The notes beneath the pieces were generated by a model. That model did not search any database, was not told the DNA's origin, and saw nothing but the letters and a program-made list of their open reading frames with translations. Below, one piece after another: positions 16,676 to 25,694 of a stretch of 53,334 nucleotides of DNA (positions are counted from its first letter, which is position 1; each line of letters begins with the position of its first letter). The DNA comes from Fimbriimonadaceae bacterium (lineage in GTDB: Bacteria > Armatimonadota > Fimbriimonadia > Fimbriimonadales > Fimbriimonadaceae), in contig JADZDX010000091.1 of assembly GCA_020850835.1 (NCBI GenBank), positions 1 to 53,334 on the forward strand, given 5' to 3'. Made by a program: the position numbers and the translations under genes.

Positions 16676-17791
16676 CTAGTTCCTATTGTGATTGATTGCG
16701 TCGGCGGTGTCTTGGGCCAAGCGGGGGTCGGTGAGCTGGCTGATCGTGACTTCATGGCTCATAAGTTCGGTTCTAAAGCGTGGCGCAGCAACCGGGATGC
16801 CGTCTACGGTCAACAATACTTGAAATCCCTGATTCTCACGACTGTACTTCCAAAGACGTTTCATCCCCTCATCATTGAGCCCAACTTTGAGGTTATGAAA
16901 ACGTTGACCATTGGCGGCATCATAAGCGGCGATGACGGCGGACTTCATTTGCTCAGAGTTTAAGATTACGGAGGTCGCTGCGAGTACCCTTTGAGGAGCC
17001 TCGGCTAGCTCACTCTTTCTCGGTTTTGAATATTTCGCCCGAATTGAATTGATAACGTTTTCCTTGGCTTTGGCCCCTGCCAATATCTTTCGAGCTTCGT
17101 CCACGTATGTGCCTCGGATGGTCGCCTCCGTGATGGTGGACCTCTCTTCAATTCGGTTCATAACATCACGCGCAAACGATGGTCGGTAGTCAACAAGGAC
17201 TCTCGCTTCATGTAGCTTGCCGTCTACATTGATGCCGACGGGGAAGTCAACCACAATACCGATCTCGAGGGCGCTGGGTCGAATCTCTTCCAAGGGTGTT
17301 CCATCAAGGCCAACATTAATGTCCTTTACGAGTTGGGATCGCAACTTCGAGTCACCCCCGAAAGCCTTCTCCAGATCCTCCTCCCGCCAGACGACGGGGC
17401 TGGGAGGCAGGTCGTTCTCGCTGATCTTGTTAAGATTCATGACGAAGCTGCTGAGTGCCTTGGTGTTGCCTTGAAGGGCCATCAGCAGATCCTTTACAGG
17501 CAGGCGGCGTGCGCTGTCATCGGAGGATGACTCTCCGAAATCATCGTCGGAAAATCCAGTCTGTTCGTCACCGGACTTTCGCTCGACGACTTGTGCGATC
17601 TGGTTAGCCACAATGATACGGTAGCCCGCCTTTGGATCCAATGCGATGAGGTTTACCTCCGTGACGGGCAATTTCCGCATGACGAAGTGCTGCAGCTGTA
17701 CGAAGGCATAGCCCTGCCATGCCCCGTACCCGGCGGCCACCAGGACTACGAAGCCGAGTACAAACTTAAGCGAGCCTCGGCTGAACCTCAT
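16676..17791 (-). CDS. Membrane-anchored protein with a SecD-P1-like domain
   Basis: 371 aa. One N-terminal transmembrane helix (FVLGFVVLVAAGYGAWQGYAF, ~10-30) anchors a large extracytoplasmic part. An Asp/Ser-rich acidic patch lies near residue 80-93. The final ~65 residues (VGLNDEGMKRLWKYSREN..., then LLTVDGIPVAAPRF and VTISQLTD) resemble the P1 head/base domain of SecD, where -F-eGa..l...T..n.G...ai.lDg-v.saP- is typical. No SecD membrane helices are present. The start is ATG 17791, directly preceded by AAGAGTAA. Probably heads the lipoprotein-rodA run. Function unknown. Confidence 0.75.
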   Translation of the reverse strand: MRFSRGSLKFVLGFVVLVAAGYGAWQGYAFVQLQHFVMRKLPVTEVNLIALDPKAGYRIIVANQIAQVVERKSGDEQTGFSDDDFGESSSDDSARRLPVKDLLMALQGNTKALSSFVMNLNKISENDLPPSPVVWREEDLEKAFGGDSKLRSQLVKDINVGLDGTPLEEIRPSALEIGIVVDFPVGINVDGKLHEARVLVDYRPSFARDVMNRIEERSTITEATIRGTYVDEARKILAGAKAKENVINSIRAKYSKPRKSELAEAPQRVLAATSVILNSEQMKSAVIAAYDAANGQRFHNLKVGLNDEGMKRLWKYSRENQGFQVLLTVDGIPVAAPRFRTELMSHEVTISQLTDPRLAQDTADAINHNRN

Positions 17792-17841
17792 TTACTCTTG
17801 AGTTGAACAACGGTGGCGATGCCCCGGTTCCCGCTTGCATT

Positions 17842-19518
17842 TTACTCGTTTGGGTTAAAGCTGGCAAAGAGATTGCCGGCCACGTGTGCGCCGACCAAGG
17901 CAACCGTAAGGCCCATTCCTAGAGCGGGGACCGTAGCCATGAGCGGTGCCCATTTAAGCCCCAACTGGAGGCCCAGGTAGGTTCCCATTGGTGGTACAGC
18001 GAATATTAGAAATACGAGCAACTGCACTAAGCCTCTCAGACCTCTTTGGGACGGATCCTCTACATCAGGGAATAGCACCGTTGAGAGCCCAATGCACACG
18101 GAAGCGACTGCCGAAGCTCCGATCCCGAGAAAGTTGCCGGCCAGAAGTGGCTCCCACGCAGGGGGCTTGATACAAAGGGCGACCAAAGTTATTGATGTGG
18201 CCGTAAGGGCCCCGGGTACTGCCTTGCCAAGAACTTCGAAGTACATGGTCTTTCCGGGCGAGAAGGGCAAGGGCTTGAGAATGTCAATGCGGTTTAGCAT
18301 GTCAACAAACCCAGAACTCGCTGCCATACTGGTGCTTGCAAACGACATCATGACGACCACCATGATGATCGCTAGCTCCATCCCCACCCCATCCTTGCCG
18401 GTTGGACCATGCGAGAGCATGGCGACCATGGCAATCCCGGCAAGCGGGATCAGGAAGAGCACGAGGCTAAAACCCCTGAGGCAATTGATCCCATCCTTCC
18501 AGACTAGCGCCCACGGGCCTTTGGGTCTCAGGCGGACCAAGAAGCTAAACCGACCCCGAATGCCTTTACCAGCGCGCATGCGTTGGGCTGTCGCCCCATA
18601 AATATCCCCCGATCGCGCAAATCGAGCTGATTGCACTGTTTGATTTACCCGCTGTGCTGCGACCTCATATAGCCAACTGGATTGGCTGAGTGCGAGGGAG
18701 ACACATACGGCAATGAAGGCGATCAGAGTGGCAAGTCCGGCAACCGCATCTTGGACGGAGCCCGTTATTGGGGCGAGCGTTAGCTTTACGGCCGCGTTCG
18801 GCAAGAAGAGAATGCCGCGTAGCCAAGGGTTGTTTAGGGTGGCAATGATGCCCTTACCTTCCAAGTCCCGAATGAGCATGCCGTATACCGCGTACCCCAG
18901 ACCCGCAAGGAACACAATCAGGCCCAGTCCAATCCCCTTCCTCATTCGATCAAAGACCAAGCCTGGGCGGTTGGCCATGAGGCTGACTGCATATCCAAGA
19001 GCAACCCAACCAAGTCCCATGAGACAGTAGCTGACGGTAATGAGGCGAACTGATGATGATGCGGCAGCTGGATTGAGACCTCGCGATAGGGACTCCCATG
19101 CGCCTGCGGTAGATCGCCAAGACACGAGCATGACCAACAACGGCAGGATCAGGCTCACCAGCGAGTCTCGAAGCATTCGAAAGATTAATACATGCTTTGG
19201 GGACACTGGAGTGCTGAAAAGCACATCAATGTCGGCCGGATTATGGCCCCCACGGTAGCTCATTAAGCTCATGATGTACAGCAAACTCATGACGCCAAAG
19301 AGAGCGAAAAAGACGGCATCAATAACCTGGATGGGAGGCAGGTTTGCAAACGGTATGGTCATCCATCCGGCCGAGGATTTGGTACCTCGGAACGGTCGGA
19401 AGATCATCAAGTAGTAACCGACGATGAAAAGGATACCGATCAGCCGGCGTGGCGAGGTTAGGGCTCGCCGGATACCGTTGATGGTTTGGCGCCAACTAAG
19501 CCATAGGAGGGGGTGCAC
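17842..19518 (-). CDS. ABC exporter membrane subunit (putative ABC_export family)
   Basis: 558-aa polytopic protein with about twelve to fourteen hydrophobic helices in two halves. The segment SYRGGHNPADIDVLFSTPVSPKH and the later LNRIDILKPLPFSPGK are the paired motifs of the putative ABC exporter family (PF16962-like). I chose GTG 19518: it has a strong SD (GGAAGGAG) 6 nt upstream and lies within the end of the ATPase gene, which it overlaps by 23 nt. Together with the ATPase it forms a type-2 exporter; the substrate is unknown. Confidence 0.87.
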   Translation of the reverse strand: MHPLLWLSWRQTINGIRRALTSPRRLIGILFIVGYYLMIFRPFRGTKSSAGWMTIPFANLPPIQVIDAVFFALFGVMSLLYIMSLMSYRGGHNPADIDVLFSTPVSPKHVLIFRMLRDSLVSLILPLLVMLVSWRSTAGAWESLSRGLNPAAASSSVRLITVSYCLMGLGWVALGYAVSLMANRPGLVFDRMRKGIGLGLIVFLAGLGYAVYGMLIRDLEGKGIIATLNNPWLRGILFLPNAAVKLTLAPITGSVQDAVAGLATLIAFIAVCVSLALSQSSWLYEVAAQRVNQTVQSARFARSGDIYGATAQRMRAGKGIRGRFSFLVRLRPKGPWALVWKDGINCLRGFSLVLFLIPLAGIAMVAMLSHGPTGKDGVGMELAIIMVVVMMSFASTSMAASSGFVDMLNRIDILKPLPFSPGKTMYFEVLGKAVPGALTATSITLVALCIKPPAWEPLLAGNFLGIGASAVASVCIGLSTVLFPDVEDPSQRGLRGLVQLLVFLIFAVPPMGTYLGLQLGLKWAPLMATVPALGMGLTVALVGAHVAGNLFASFNPNE

Positions 19519-20233
19519 CTTGGTCTCCTTCCGTGATTTCCAGAAATAGCTGTTCGAGGGTGGCTTGCTTGCCCCCACGAAGCGTATCCAGCGTCCCCTG
19601 AAACAGCAATCGTCCGCGAGAGACGATGAGGATTCGGTCGCAGAGTCTTTCTGCGGTGTCCAATAGGTGGGTTGAGATCACGATGCTCGCTCCTTCGCGC
19701 TTGGCATTCAGAAACTCTTGTTTGATCTCGGCGACCCCGGCCGGATCAATGCCGATCAACGGCTCATCAAAGAGCAAGACATTAGCCCGATGCACTAGGG
19801 CGCAGGCCACACTGAATTTCTGACGCATACCCTTGCTAAGGGTTGCGATCAGGTCACCCCGCTTGTCTGAAAGATGGTATCGATTCAGCAACTCATCCTT
19901 GCGCGACTCATATACGTCGAGGGTGTCGTAACACATTGCAATGAACTTCAAGTGTTCATCTACAGTTAGGAGTTCATAGAGACTGGGGACTTCGGGAACG
20001 TAGGCAAGACCGCTCTTAGCCTGTGCCTGGTCCCCAACAATGTCGTGACCATTGATCCGGATCGAACCGCTGGTGGGCCTTAAGATACCGGCGCAACAAC
20101 GCATCGCCGTGGTCTTACCGGCCCCGTTTGGCCCGATTAACCCTACGATTTCGCCGGGATGTATTGTAAAACTAAGCCCGTCAACGGCGCGCACGTCCTT
20201 GTAGGTTTTGACGAGGTTAGATACTTCGAGCAC
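19496..20233 (-). CDS. ABC transporter ATP-binding protein
   Basis: 245-aa single-domain ATPase. Walker A GPNGAGKT at ~35-42, a degenerate signature (TLSKGMRQK), Walker B VLLFDEPLIGIDP, and H-loop ISTHLLDTAERLC. The first residues (MLEVSNLVKTYKDVRAVDGLSF) set the GTG start at 20233, with AAGG a few nt upstream. It pairs with the overlapping exporter subunit. Divergent from yebC with a 78-bp intergenic region. Confidence 0.93.
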   Translation of the reverse strand: MLEVSNLVKTYKDVRAVDGLSFTIHPGEIVGLIGPNGAGKTTAMRCCAGILRPTSGSIRINGHDIVGDQAQAKSGLAYVPEVPSLYELLTVDEHLKFIAMCYDTLDVYESRKDELLNRYHLSDKRGDLIATLSKGMRQKFSVACALVHRANVLLFDEPLIGIDPAGVAEIKQEFLNAKREGASIVISTHLLDTAERLCDRILIVSRGRLLFQGTLDTLRGGKQATLEQLFLEITEGDQGAPPPMA

Positions 20234-20311
20234 GGTTTGACCTTGTGATACCCCGTTTGATCGAAGGTTTTGGAACTTGGCGAGCCGTCCGTGTCAAAAT
20301 AGCTCAAAGGT

Positions 20312-21055
20312 ATGGCTGGTCACTCCAAATGGAAGAATATTCGAATCCGCAAGGGTAAACAAGATGCGATTCGAGGAAAGCTGTTTACAAAACTAGGTCG
20401 CGAGATCATTGTCGCGGCGAAAGCTGGCGGGGGCGATCCCGCAACAAATGCCCGTCTTCGTGTGGCCATTGATCGCGCCAAGGAAGAGTCACTCCCAAAG
20501 GAAAACATTGACCGTGCAATCAAGCGTGGTACGGGTGAGATTGAGGGTGAGCAGTTCGAGGAACTTGTGTATGAAGGCTATGGCCCAGGTGGCTCCGCTT
20601 TGATGGTTGAGGTTTATACGGAAAACCGGAATCGTACGGTGGCGGAACTGAGGCACGCCTTTAATAAGAACGGGGGAAGCCTAGGTGAGAATGGATCGGT
20701 CGCTTGGCAATTCAAGTATGTGGGACAGATACTCGTTCCCAAGGCGGGCCAAGACGAAGACAATGTGACACTCGCTGCATTGGACGCTGGCGCGGAGGAT
20801 GTTGGGGGCGACGATGAACATTTCGTTGTTGAAACGAGGATTGAGAATCTGCACAGTACCAACGATGGCTTGATGAAGAGTGGGATAAGGACGACAGAGG
20901 TAGAGCTCGCTCGAATCCCGACCAATTTTGCCACCCCGTCTCCCGATGACATCCGCAAGATTGTAAAGCTCGTTGATGCCCTTGAGGAACTTGACGACGT
21001 CAAGGAAACCTACGTTAATGTGGAAATTGCGGATGAGTACTTTGAGGAGGACTAA
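20312..21055 (+). CDS. YebC/PmpR family transcription/translation factor
   Basis: 247 aa, standard length for the family. Starts with the hallmark MAGHSKWKNI and has LFTKLGREIIVAAK, ENIDRAIKRGTG and YEGYGPGG motifs. Family members act as DNA-binding regulators or, as recently shown for some, in relieving ribosome stalling at prolines; which applies is not decidable here. AAAGGT lies directly before ATG. The stop TAA is followed directly by the in-frame rhomboid reading frame. Confidence 0.94.
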   Translation: MAGHSKWKNIRIRKGKQDAIRGKLFTKLGREIIVAAKAGGGDPATNARLRVAIDRAKEESLPKENIDRAIKRGTGEIEGEQFEELVYEGYGPGGSALMVEVYTENRNRTVAELRHAFNKNGGSLGENGSVAWQFKYVGQILVPKAGQDEDNVTLAALDAGAEDVGGDDEHFVVETRIENLHSTNDGLMKSGIRTTEVELARIPTNFATPSPDDIRKIVKLVDALEELDDVKETYVNVEIADEYFEED

Positions 21056-21103
21056 ACGGGACCTCGCGTACCTTGGCTGACTATAGCGCTACTCCTTGCC
21101 AAC

Positions 21104-22087
21104 TTGGCACTGGCGGTTCAAGTGACGCTGTCGGGCGGAGGTTTGGTAGAAGCGGCGGGGTTTCGTGCGTCTTCGCCATCTTTGGCAGCTGCGTTCGGCT
21201 CCTTATTCTTGCATTGGAACGTGTTTCACTTGCTGGGGAACATGCTGTTTGTCGCAGTCGCCGGCGCGGCAGTAGAGCTGGCCCTAGGCTGGTGGCGCTA
21301 CCTTATTGTTTATCTCCTTGGCGGGCTTACTGGTGTTCTTGTGCATTGGGCAGCGTACCGGTCAGCTACTGATAATGGAGTTCTGGTTGGGGCTAGTGCT
21401 TGCGTTGCCGCATGCGTTGGCTTTGCTGCAATACGTTACGCGAGGCAACGAGTTCCGATTAGCCCAAAAGTCCATGTCCCTGTGCTGGCGGTAGCTGGCA
21501 CTTGGATCATATTGCAAATACTGGGGACATTTGTCCGGTTGGGTGATTCCTCAGGCGGGACCGGGTTCGCGGCGCATCTCGGCGGATTGGCCTTTGGTCT
21601 GAGCATGGCCTTCGTTTTCGGTGCTTCAGGGAACGCGGAACTCGATGCCGCTTACTCGCGACTCTCTCAGGCAACTGGGCCAGACGCGGCCCTCGTCACC
21701 GCCAAAGCGATCTTGGAGCGCCGGCCGAATGATCAGATAGCTTTGGCCCAAGCTGCCAATGCGTTACAAACGCTTGGTGATCGCCGTCAAGAGGTGGTCT
21801 TTCGTTTGCGGCAGTTGCAAGTGGATTCCGAACAGGCACTGCCTCGCCTCATTGCCCTTGGGGCACTGGGACAAGTCCCGGCTCTCGATCGGATGAAGCT
21901 TGCGTGCTCTTCGGAGCTCCGAACGCAAGTCCTCAAGAGCGTAGCGATTGAAGATTGCGTGGAGCGACCAGACGCAATGCTAGAACTGATTACATTAGAA
22001 CCAAATGGAGGCTGGCGGGAATCATTGGCGCGCGATTTCCCCCTTCATCCGGCAGCAGATATTGCCCGGGCGCGAGGTCTCTTTTGA
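21104..22087 (+). CDS. Rhomboid family intramembrane serine protease with TPR-like tail
   Basis: Polytopic membrane protease. HWNVFHLLGNMLFV carries the conserved HxxxN-type motif, GASAC gives the catalytic Ser (GASA rather than GxSG), and GFAAHLGGLAFG the catalytic His. A soluble C-terminal ~130 residues looks like helical TPR repeats. TTG 21104 is the first conventional start, but the frame is open back to the yebC stop and encodes TGPRVPWLTIALLLAN, which is exactly a rhomboid first helix. No ATG, GTG or TTG lies in that stretch; ACG at 21056 sits 5 nt after GAGGAGG. So the true N-terminus is probably upstream of 21104, from a non-standard start. Confidence 0.85.
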   Translation: MALAVQVTLSGGGLVEAAGFRASSPSLAAAFGSLFLHWNVFHLLGNMLFVAVAGAAVELALGWWRYLIVYLLGGLTGVLVHWAAYRSATDNGVLVGASACVAACVGFAAIRYARQRVPISPKVHVPVLAVAGTWIILQILGTFVRLGDSSGGTGFAAHLGGLAFGLSMAFVFGASGNAELDAAYSRLSQATGPDAALVTAKAILERRPNDQIALAQAANALQTLGDRRQEVVFRLRQLQVDSEQALPRLIALGALGQVPALDRMKLACSSELRTQVLKSVAIEDCVERPDAMLELITLEPNGGWRESLARDFPLHPAADIARARGLF

Positions 22088-22716
22088 GGCTCGTCCCAAC
22101 GAACTTGAACCGCAAACTGATCTCATGGTTTTCGCCGGTGTTGATATTCTTGCTTGACTGCATTGGCCGCTCACTCCGCATCAAGAGCGTTGGCTACGAA
22201 CGATATCAGAACACAGCTGAACCCTTGATCTTCTGTACGTGGCACGGCCGGCTATTCGTCGGAACCAGATTCTTGAAGGGAAGGGGCCTGACCGCTATGG
22301 TGAGTCAGAGCCGCGATGGGGATGTAATCAGTCGACTGCTCCTGCGGTGGGGATACCAGCCGATCCGTGGAAGTACCGGCCGGGAAGGTGTAAAGGTCTT
22401 AGTGGAAGCCATACGTTCCCTTAAAGAAGGCGCCTCAATGGCTATTACCCCTGATGGTCCACGCGGGCCAGCCAGAGTTGTTCAGGATGGGCTCTTGGCC
22501 ATGGCCCAAAAGAGCGGGGCTGCAATCGTGCCTACTTCATCAAGCGCTCAGTGGCGCATCAATGTATCAAGTTGGGATCGTTTTCTCGTCCCATTGCCGT
22601 TCTCCAGAGGTGTGATGGTGTTCGGTGAACCGATCTTTGTCCAAGATATTGAAAGGGCGAGGTCTCAAGTACAGGAAGCTTTGGACGACGTGCAACGGCT
22701 GGCGGATCGGTTGTGA
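22084..22716 (+). CDS. LPLAT/DUF374 family acyltransferase-like protein
   Basis: 210 aa. The fold is that of lysophospholipid acyltransferases: FCTWHGRLFVGTRFL carries the catalytic-type His, IRGSTGREGVKVL follows, and AITPDGPRGPARVVQDG is the DUF374 signature. In Gram-negatives such proteins act in lipid A or phospholipid acylation at the inner membrane. The start is TTG 22084 overlapping the rhomboid TGA (TTGA); the longer ORF start would lie within the rhomboid gene. Overlaps tatD by 4 nt. Confidence 0.87.
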   Translation: MRLVPTNLNRKLISWFSPVLIFLLDCIGRSLRIKSVGYERYQNTAEPLIFCTWHGRLFVGTRFLKGRGLTAMVSQSRDGDVISRLLLRWGYQPIRGSTGREGVKVLVEAIRSLKEGASMAITPDGPRGPARVVQDGLLAMAQKSGAAIVPTSSSAQWRINVSSWDRFLVPLPFSRGVMVFGEPIFVQDIERARSQVQEALDDVQRLADRL

Positions 22717-23477
22717 TAGATACGCATTGTCATCTGAATGACTTCGATGCGTTTCCGAACGCGGAAGATGCCATTCGAGAAGCTCAGGACGCTGGAGGGA
22801 CCGGGTTGATTGTGGTTGGGATCGACGAGGAGTGGTCGCTCCGGGCCGTTGCGCTCGCGGACAAGTTTGCGAACGTGTACGCGGTTGTCGGGCACCATCC
22901 GAACTGTGCAGCATCGTTTTCACCCGCTTCCCTAAAACTGTATGGAGAGCTCTGGTCACATCCCAAGGTCGTTGCGATTGGTGAAATTGGGCTGGACTTC
23001 TATCGGGATCGCGCCTCGCCGGAGCAGCAAGCCCATGCCTTGAGGTCACAGCTTGATCTCGCAAATGAACTAAACGCTCCGCTTGTGTTCCATTGCCGCC
23101 AAGCCTATGACGAACTCCTTTCCATGCTGGAAGCCCGCCCACTCCACCCATACTTGATGCACTGTTGGGCGGGAGATGCTGAGGCCGCTCAGCGCGCTCT
23201 TCGGCTGGGCTGCCTACTCGGCGTGAACGGCCCGATTACCTATCGAAAGAACGACGAGCTTCGGGAAATTGCAAGGTCATCTCCCCTTGATCGGCTAGTG
23301 ATCGAAACCGATGCGCCATGGCTCCCACCAGAACCTTACCGTGGCCAGAGAAACCACCCCAAGTATCTACCGCTCATCGCAAGAAAGCTGGCAGAGACCC
23401 GTGGAATTGGAGTGAAGGACCTTGTTGAGGTGCTGGACCGAACCGCGTTAGGATTCTTTGCGAAGATGGGCCTGTAA
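22713..23477 (+). CDS. tatD: TatD family metal-dependent hydrolase (deoxyribonuclease)
   Basis: 254-aa TIM-barrel nuclease/hydrolase. Metal ligands are visible: DTHCHLND near the N-terminus, GEIGLDFY, FHCRQA, HCWAGD and ETDAPWLPP, in the family order. Substrate is DNA ends in studied members. GTG start at 22713 overlaps the previous stop (GTGA). Followed by a 140-bp gap before moxR in which I see no clear terminator. Confidence 0.94.
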   Translation: MIDTHCHLNDFDAFPNAEDAIREAQDAGGTGLIVVGIDEEWSLRAVALADKFANVYAVVGHHPNCAASFSPASLKLYGELWSHPKVVAIGEIGLDFYRDRASPEQQAHALRSQLDLANELNAPLVFHCRQAYDELLSMLEARPLHPYLMHCWAGDAEAAQRALRLGCLLGVNGPITYRKNDELREIARSSPLDRLVIETDAPWLPPEPYRGQRNHPKYLPLIARKLAETRGIGVKDLVEVLDRTALGFFAKMGL

Positions 23478-23617
23478 GCAGCGCGTGGAGCATCCCTACT
23501 CCGACGTCCGTTTCCAACTGTCCTTGTTGTTCGCGCTTGCCAAGTTTGAACGTTCCCGCCCTACCATTGGTTCCCTGAGTCGGATGGTAACTAGATAGTG
23601 TACGATCTGCGCAAAGT

Positions 23618-24568
23618 ATGTCGAACGTCATTGAGACGGCAGAACGGTTGCGCTCCGAGGTCGGGAAGGCCATCGTTGGTCAGACTGGACTCATCAATCA
23701 GGTTCTCGTGGCGATCCTTGCCAACGGTCACGTTCTCTTGGAGGGTGTTCCTGGTGTTGCAAAGACCCTGCTGGTCCGCAGCATTGCCCAAGCACTTGAT
23801 CTTCAGTACACTCGAATCCAGTTTACGCCTGACCTAATGCCGAGTGACGTTATTGGCACGAACGTGTTCGATCCGCGCACGGTGGAGTTCAAGCTGCGAA
23901 AGGGACCAATCTTCACTAATATTCTATTGGCGGACGAGATCAATCGGACACCTCCCAAGACCCAGGCGGCCCTTCTGGAGGCGATGGAGGAGCGGCAGAG
24001 CTCTATTGACGGTGAACGCCATCCCTTACCCGACCCCTTCCTAGTCTTTGCAACCCAAAACCCGATCGAGTTTGAGGGTACGTATCCCTTGCCAGAAGCC
24101 CAGCAAGACCGATTCCTCATGAAGACGCTCGTCCCATATCCAGCACCCGAAGCCGAAAGGGAAGTCTTGAAGCGATTTCACGAGGGCTTCCGATCGCAAA
24201 ACCTCAGCGCCGCCGGCATCCAGGCGGTGGCAAACGCAGACCAGCTGAAGGAGATGAGGGCGCAGGCCGATGCGGTGGCTGTCGAACCGAAGATTCTTGA
24301 TTACATCCTGAGCATTGTCACCGCCACGAGGGACCACCATGAAATCCAAATCGGCGCATCACCTCGTGCGGGACTGGCCCTGCTCGCTTGCGGCAAGGCA
24401 ACGGCGGCTTTGAAAGGAAGGGATTTTCTGATTCCCGATGACGTGAAGGAGTTCGCTCTGCCTGTTCTGCGCCACCGCGTGATGCTCCGCGCGGATGTTG
24501 ATACGCAGGGCATTACAGTTGACGAGGTTCTCCTAGACCTCATTAACTCGCGGGAGATTCCTCGTTAG
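23618..24568 (+). CDS. MoxR family AAA+ ATPase
   Basis: 316-aa chaperone-like ATPase. Walker A GVPGVAKT at 43-50, Walker B LLADEINR, then PPKTQAALLEAMEE and the sensor FATQNPIEFEGTYPLPEAQ, all typical. MoxR proteins usually help VWA-domain partners mature; here no VWA or DUF58 gene follows, instead a CBS-DUF1385 membrane protein starts at the next base. TACGAT at 23601-23606, 11 nt before ATG, is a possible -10. Confidence 0.93.
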   Translation: MSNVIETAERLRSEVGKAIVGQTGLINQVLVAILANGHVLLEGVPGVAKTLLVRSIAQALDLQYTRIQFTPDLMPSDVIGTNVFDPRTVEFKLRKGPIFTNILLADEINRTPPKTQAALLEAMEERQSSIDGERHPLPDPFLVFATQNPIEFEGTYPLPEAQQDRFLMKTLVPYPAPEAEREVLKRFHEGFRSQNLSAAGIQAVANADQLKEMRAQADAVAVEPKILDYILSIVTATRDHHEIQIGASPRAGLALLACGKATAALKGRDFLIPDDVKEFALPVLRHRVMLRADVDTQGITVDEVLLDLINSREIPR

Positions 24569-25684
24569 ATGAATCCCCTCCTGGGGCGCCCGATCGGTTC
24601 TCTCTGTCAGCCTGTCGTGCCAGTCGGTTCAGAGAGTTCTCTGCAACTAGCTGCTGAACGAATGCGCGACTTGGGGCTACCCGCCCTTCCGGTCAGCGAG
24701 GGATCTCGGGTTATTGGGGCTCTGGATGAGGGCGACCTGACCCAGGCACTGAGTGCGGGATTTGAAGAGACCGCTTCCGTGAGTTCTTTGCCGCTTACTA
24801 AGTTGCCTATGCTCTTTGCTAACGCTACGGGAGCGGAGGCACTCCGAATCTTTGAGGAACAGCGCGTGCCGTGTGTTGTCGTGGTGGATCAGCAGATGAA
24901 CTTGGTCGGAATGCTCACCCCGTCTCGGCTATTTCCTCACGTGCCACGAGGGTTGCGACCGCCTCTGGTGGGAGGGATGGCCACTCCTGTCGGGGTCTAC
25001 CTGACCAATGGAGCCCAAAGCGGCGGCGCTGCGTGGCCGGCCCTAGCTCTTACGGGGCTGTTTCTCGCCGTGATCCACATCATTGCGATGAACGTCTCGT
25101 GGTGGGCGGGGATGGCGATGTCACAAGCCAAGGCTCCCGTCAGCCTTGTGGAAGGCGTCATGGGGCTAGGCGCCGTTCTCCTATTCCTCGCTGCGATCCG
25201 CCTCACTCCGTTGGCCGGATACCATGCGGCTGAGCACATGGTGGTTCATGCTATTGAGCGGGGCGAGGATCTCCATCCGGACATTGTTAAACGGATGCCT
25301 CGGGTGCACCCGCGTTGCGGGACGAACTTGGCCGCGGGAGCCAGTTTGTTCTTCGGAATTGCCTTTGCTAATTGGTTCAATGACCAAGAACTTCAGATCC
25401 TTGTTGCCATTCTCGTAACGATGTTCTTTTGGCGTTCGCTGGGATCATTTATCCAGTATTGGTTTACGACGCGCCCCCCGAACCGGCGTCAGCTTGATGC
25501 GGGGATTCGAGCGGGTAAGGACTTACTCACCAAATATGAGAACAACCCTGTTGTCGCCCCAAGCCCTTGGCAACGTTTTGCCTCATCTGGACTGCCATTC
25601 ATCCTCCTCGGTTACCTGGGATCAGCATTCGTTATTAGGCTGATTGCGCAAGTCTTGAATCTAAAATGGCTTGTGGGAGTATAA
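24569..25684 (+). CDS. CBS domain plus DUF1385 membrane protein
   Basis: 371 aa. Residues 1-~125 form a CBS pair (LGLPALPVSEGSRVIGAL; RVPCVVVVDQQMNLVGML). The rest is a DUF1385 (YqhQ-like) membrane domain with about five helices and the family signature YHAAEHMVVHAIERGED followed by HPRCGTNLA. Fusion of an adenosyl-ligand-sensing CBS pair to DUF1385 is unusual. ATG directly abuts the moxR stop. DUF1385 function is unknown. Confidence 0.88.
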   Translation: MNPLLGRPIGSLCQPVVPVGSESSLQLAAERMRDLGLPALPVSEGSRVIGALDEGDLTQALSAGFEETASVSSLPLTKLPMLFANATGAEALRIFEEQRVPCVVVVDQQMNLVGMLTPSRLFPHVPRGLRPPLVGGMATPVGVYLTNGAQSGGAAWPALALTGLFLAVIHIIAMNVSWWAGMAMSQAKAPVSLVEGVMGLGAVLLFLAAIRLTPLAGYHAAEHMVVHAIERGEDLHPDIVKRMPRVHPRCGTNLAAGASLFFGIAFANWFNDQELQILVAILVTMFFWRSLGSFIQYWFTTRPPNRRQLDAGIRAGKDLLTKYENNPVVAPSPWQRFASSGLPFILLGYLGSAFVIRLIAQVLNLKWLVGV

Positions 25685-25685
25685 T
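25680..25685 (+). promoter_or_regulatory. -10 box before secG
   Basis: Consensus TATAAT, overlapping the stop of the preceding gene and ending 9 nt before the GTG start of secG, so secG may also have its own near-leaderless promoter. No SD motif lies in the gap. Confidence 0.45.
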
Positions 25686-25694
25686 CTAGCCTCC

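Noticed and set aside
22567-23151. 194-aa minus-strand open frame over the acyltransferase and tatD
   Set aside because: Arg/Pro/His-rich translation without motifs; both plus-strand genes are conserved and overlap each other properly.
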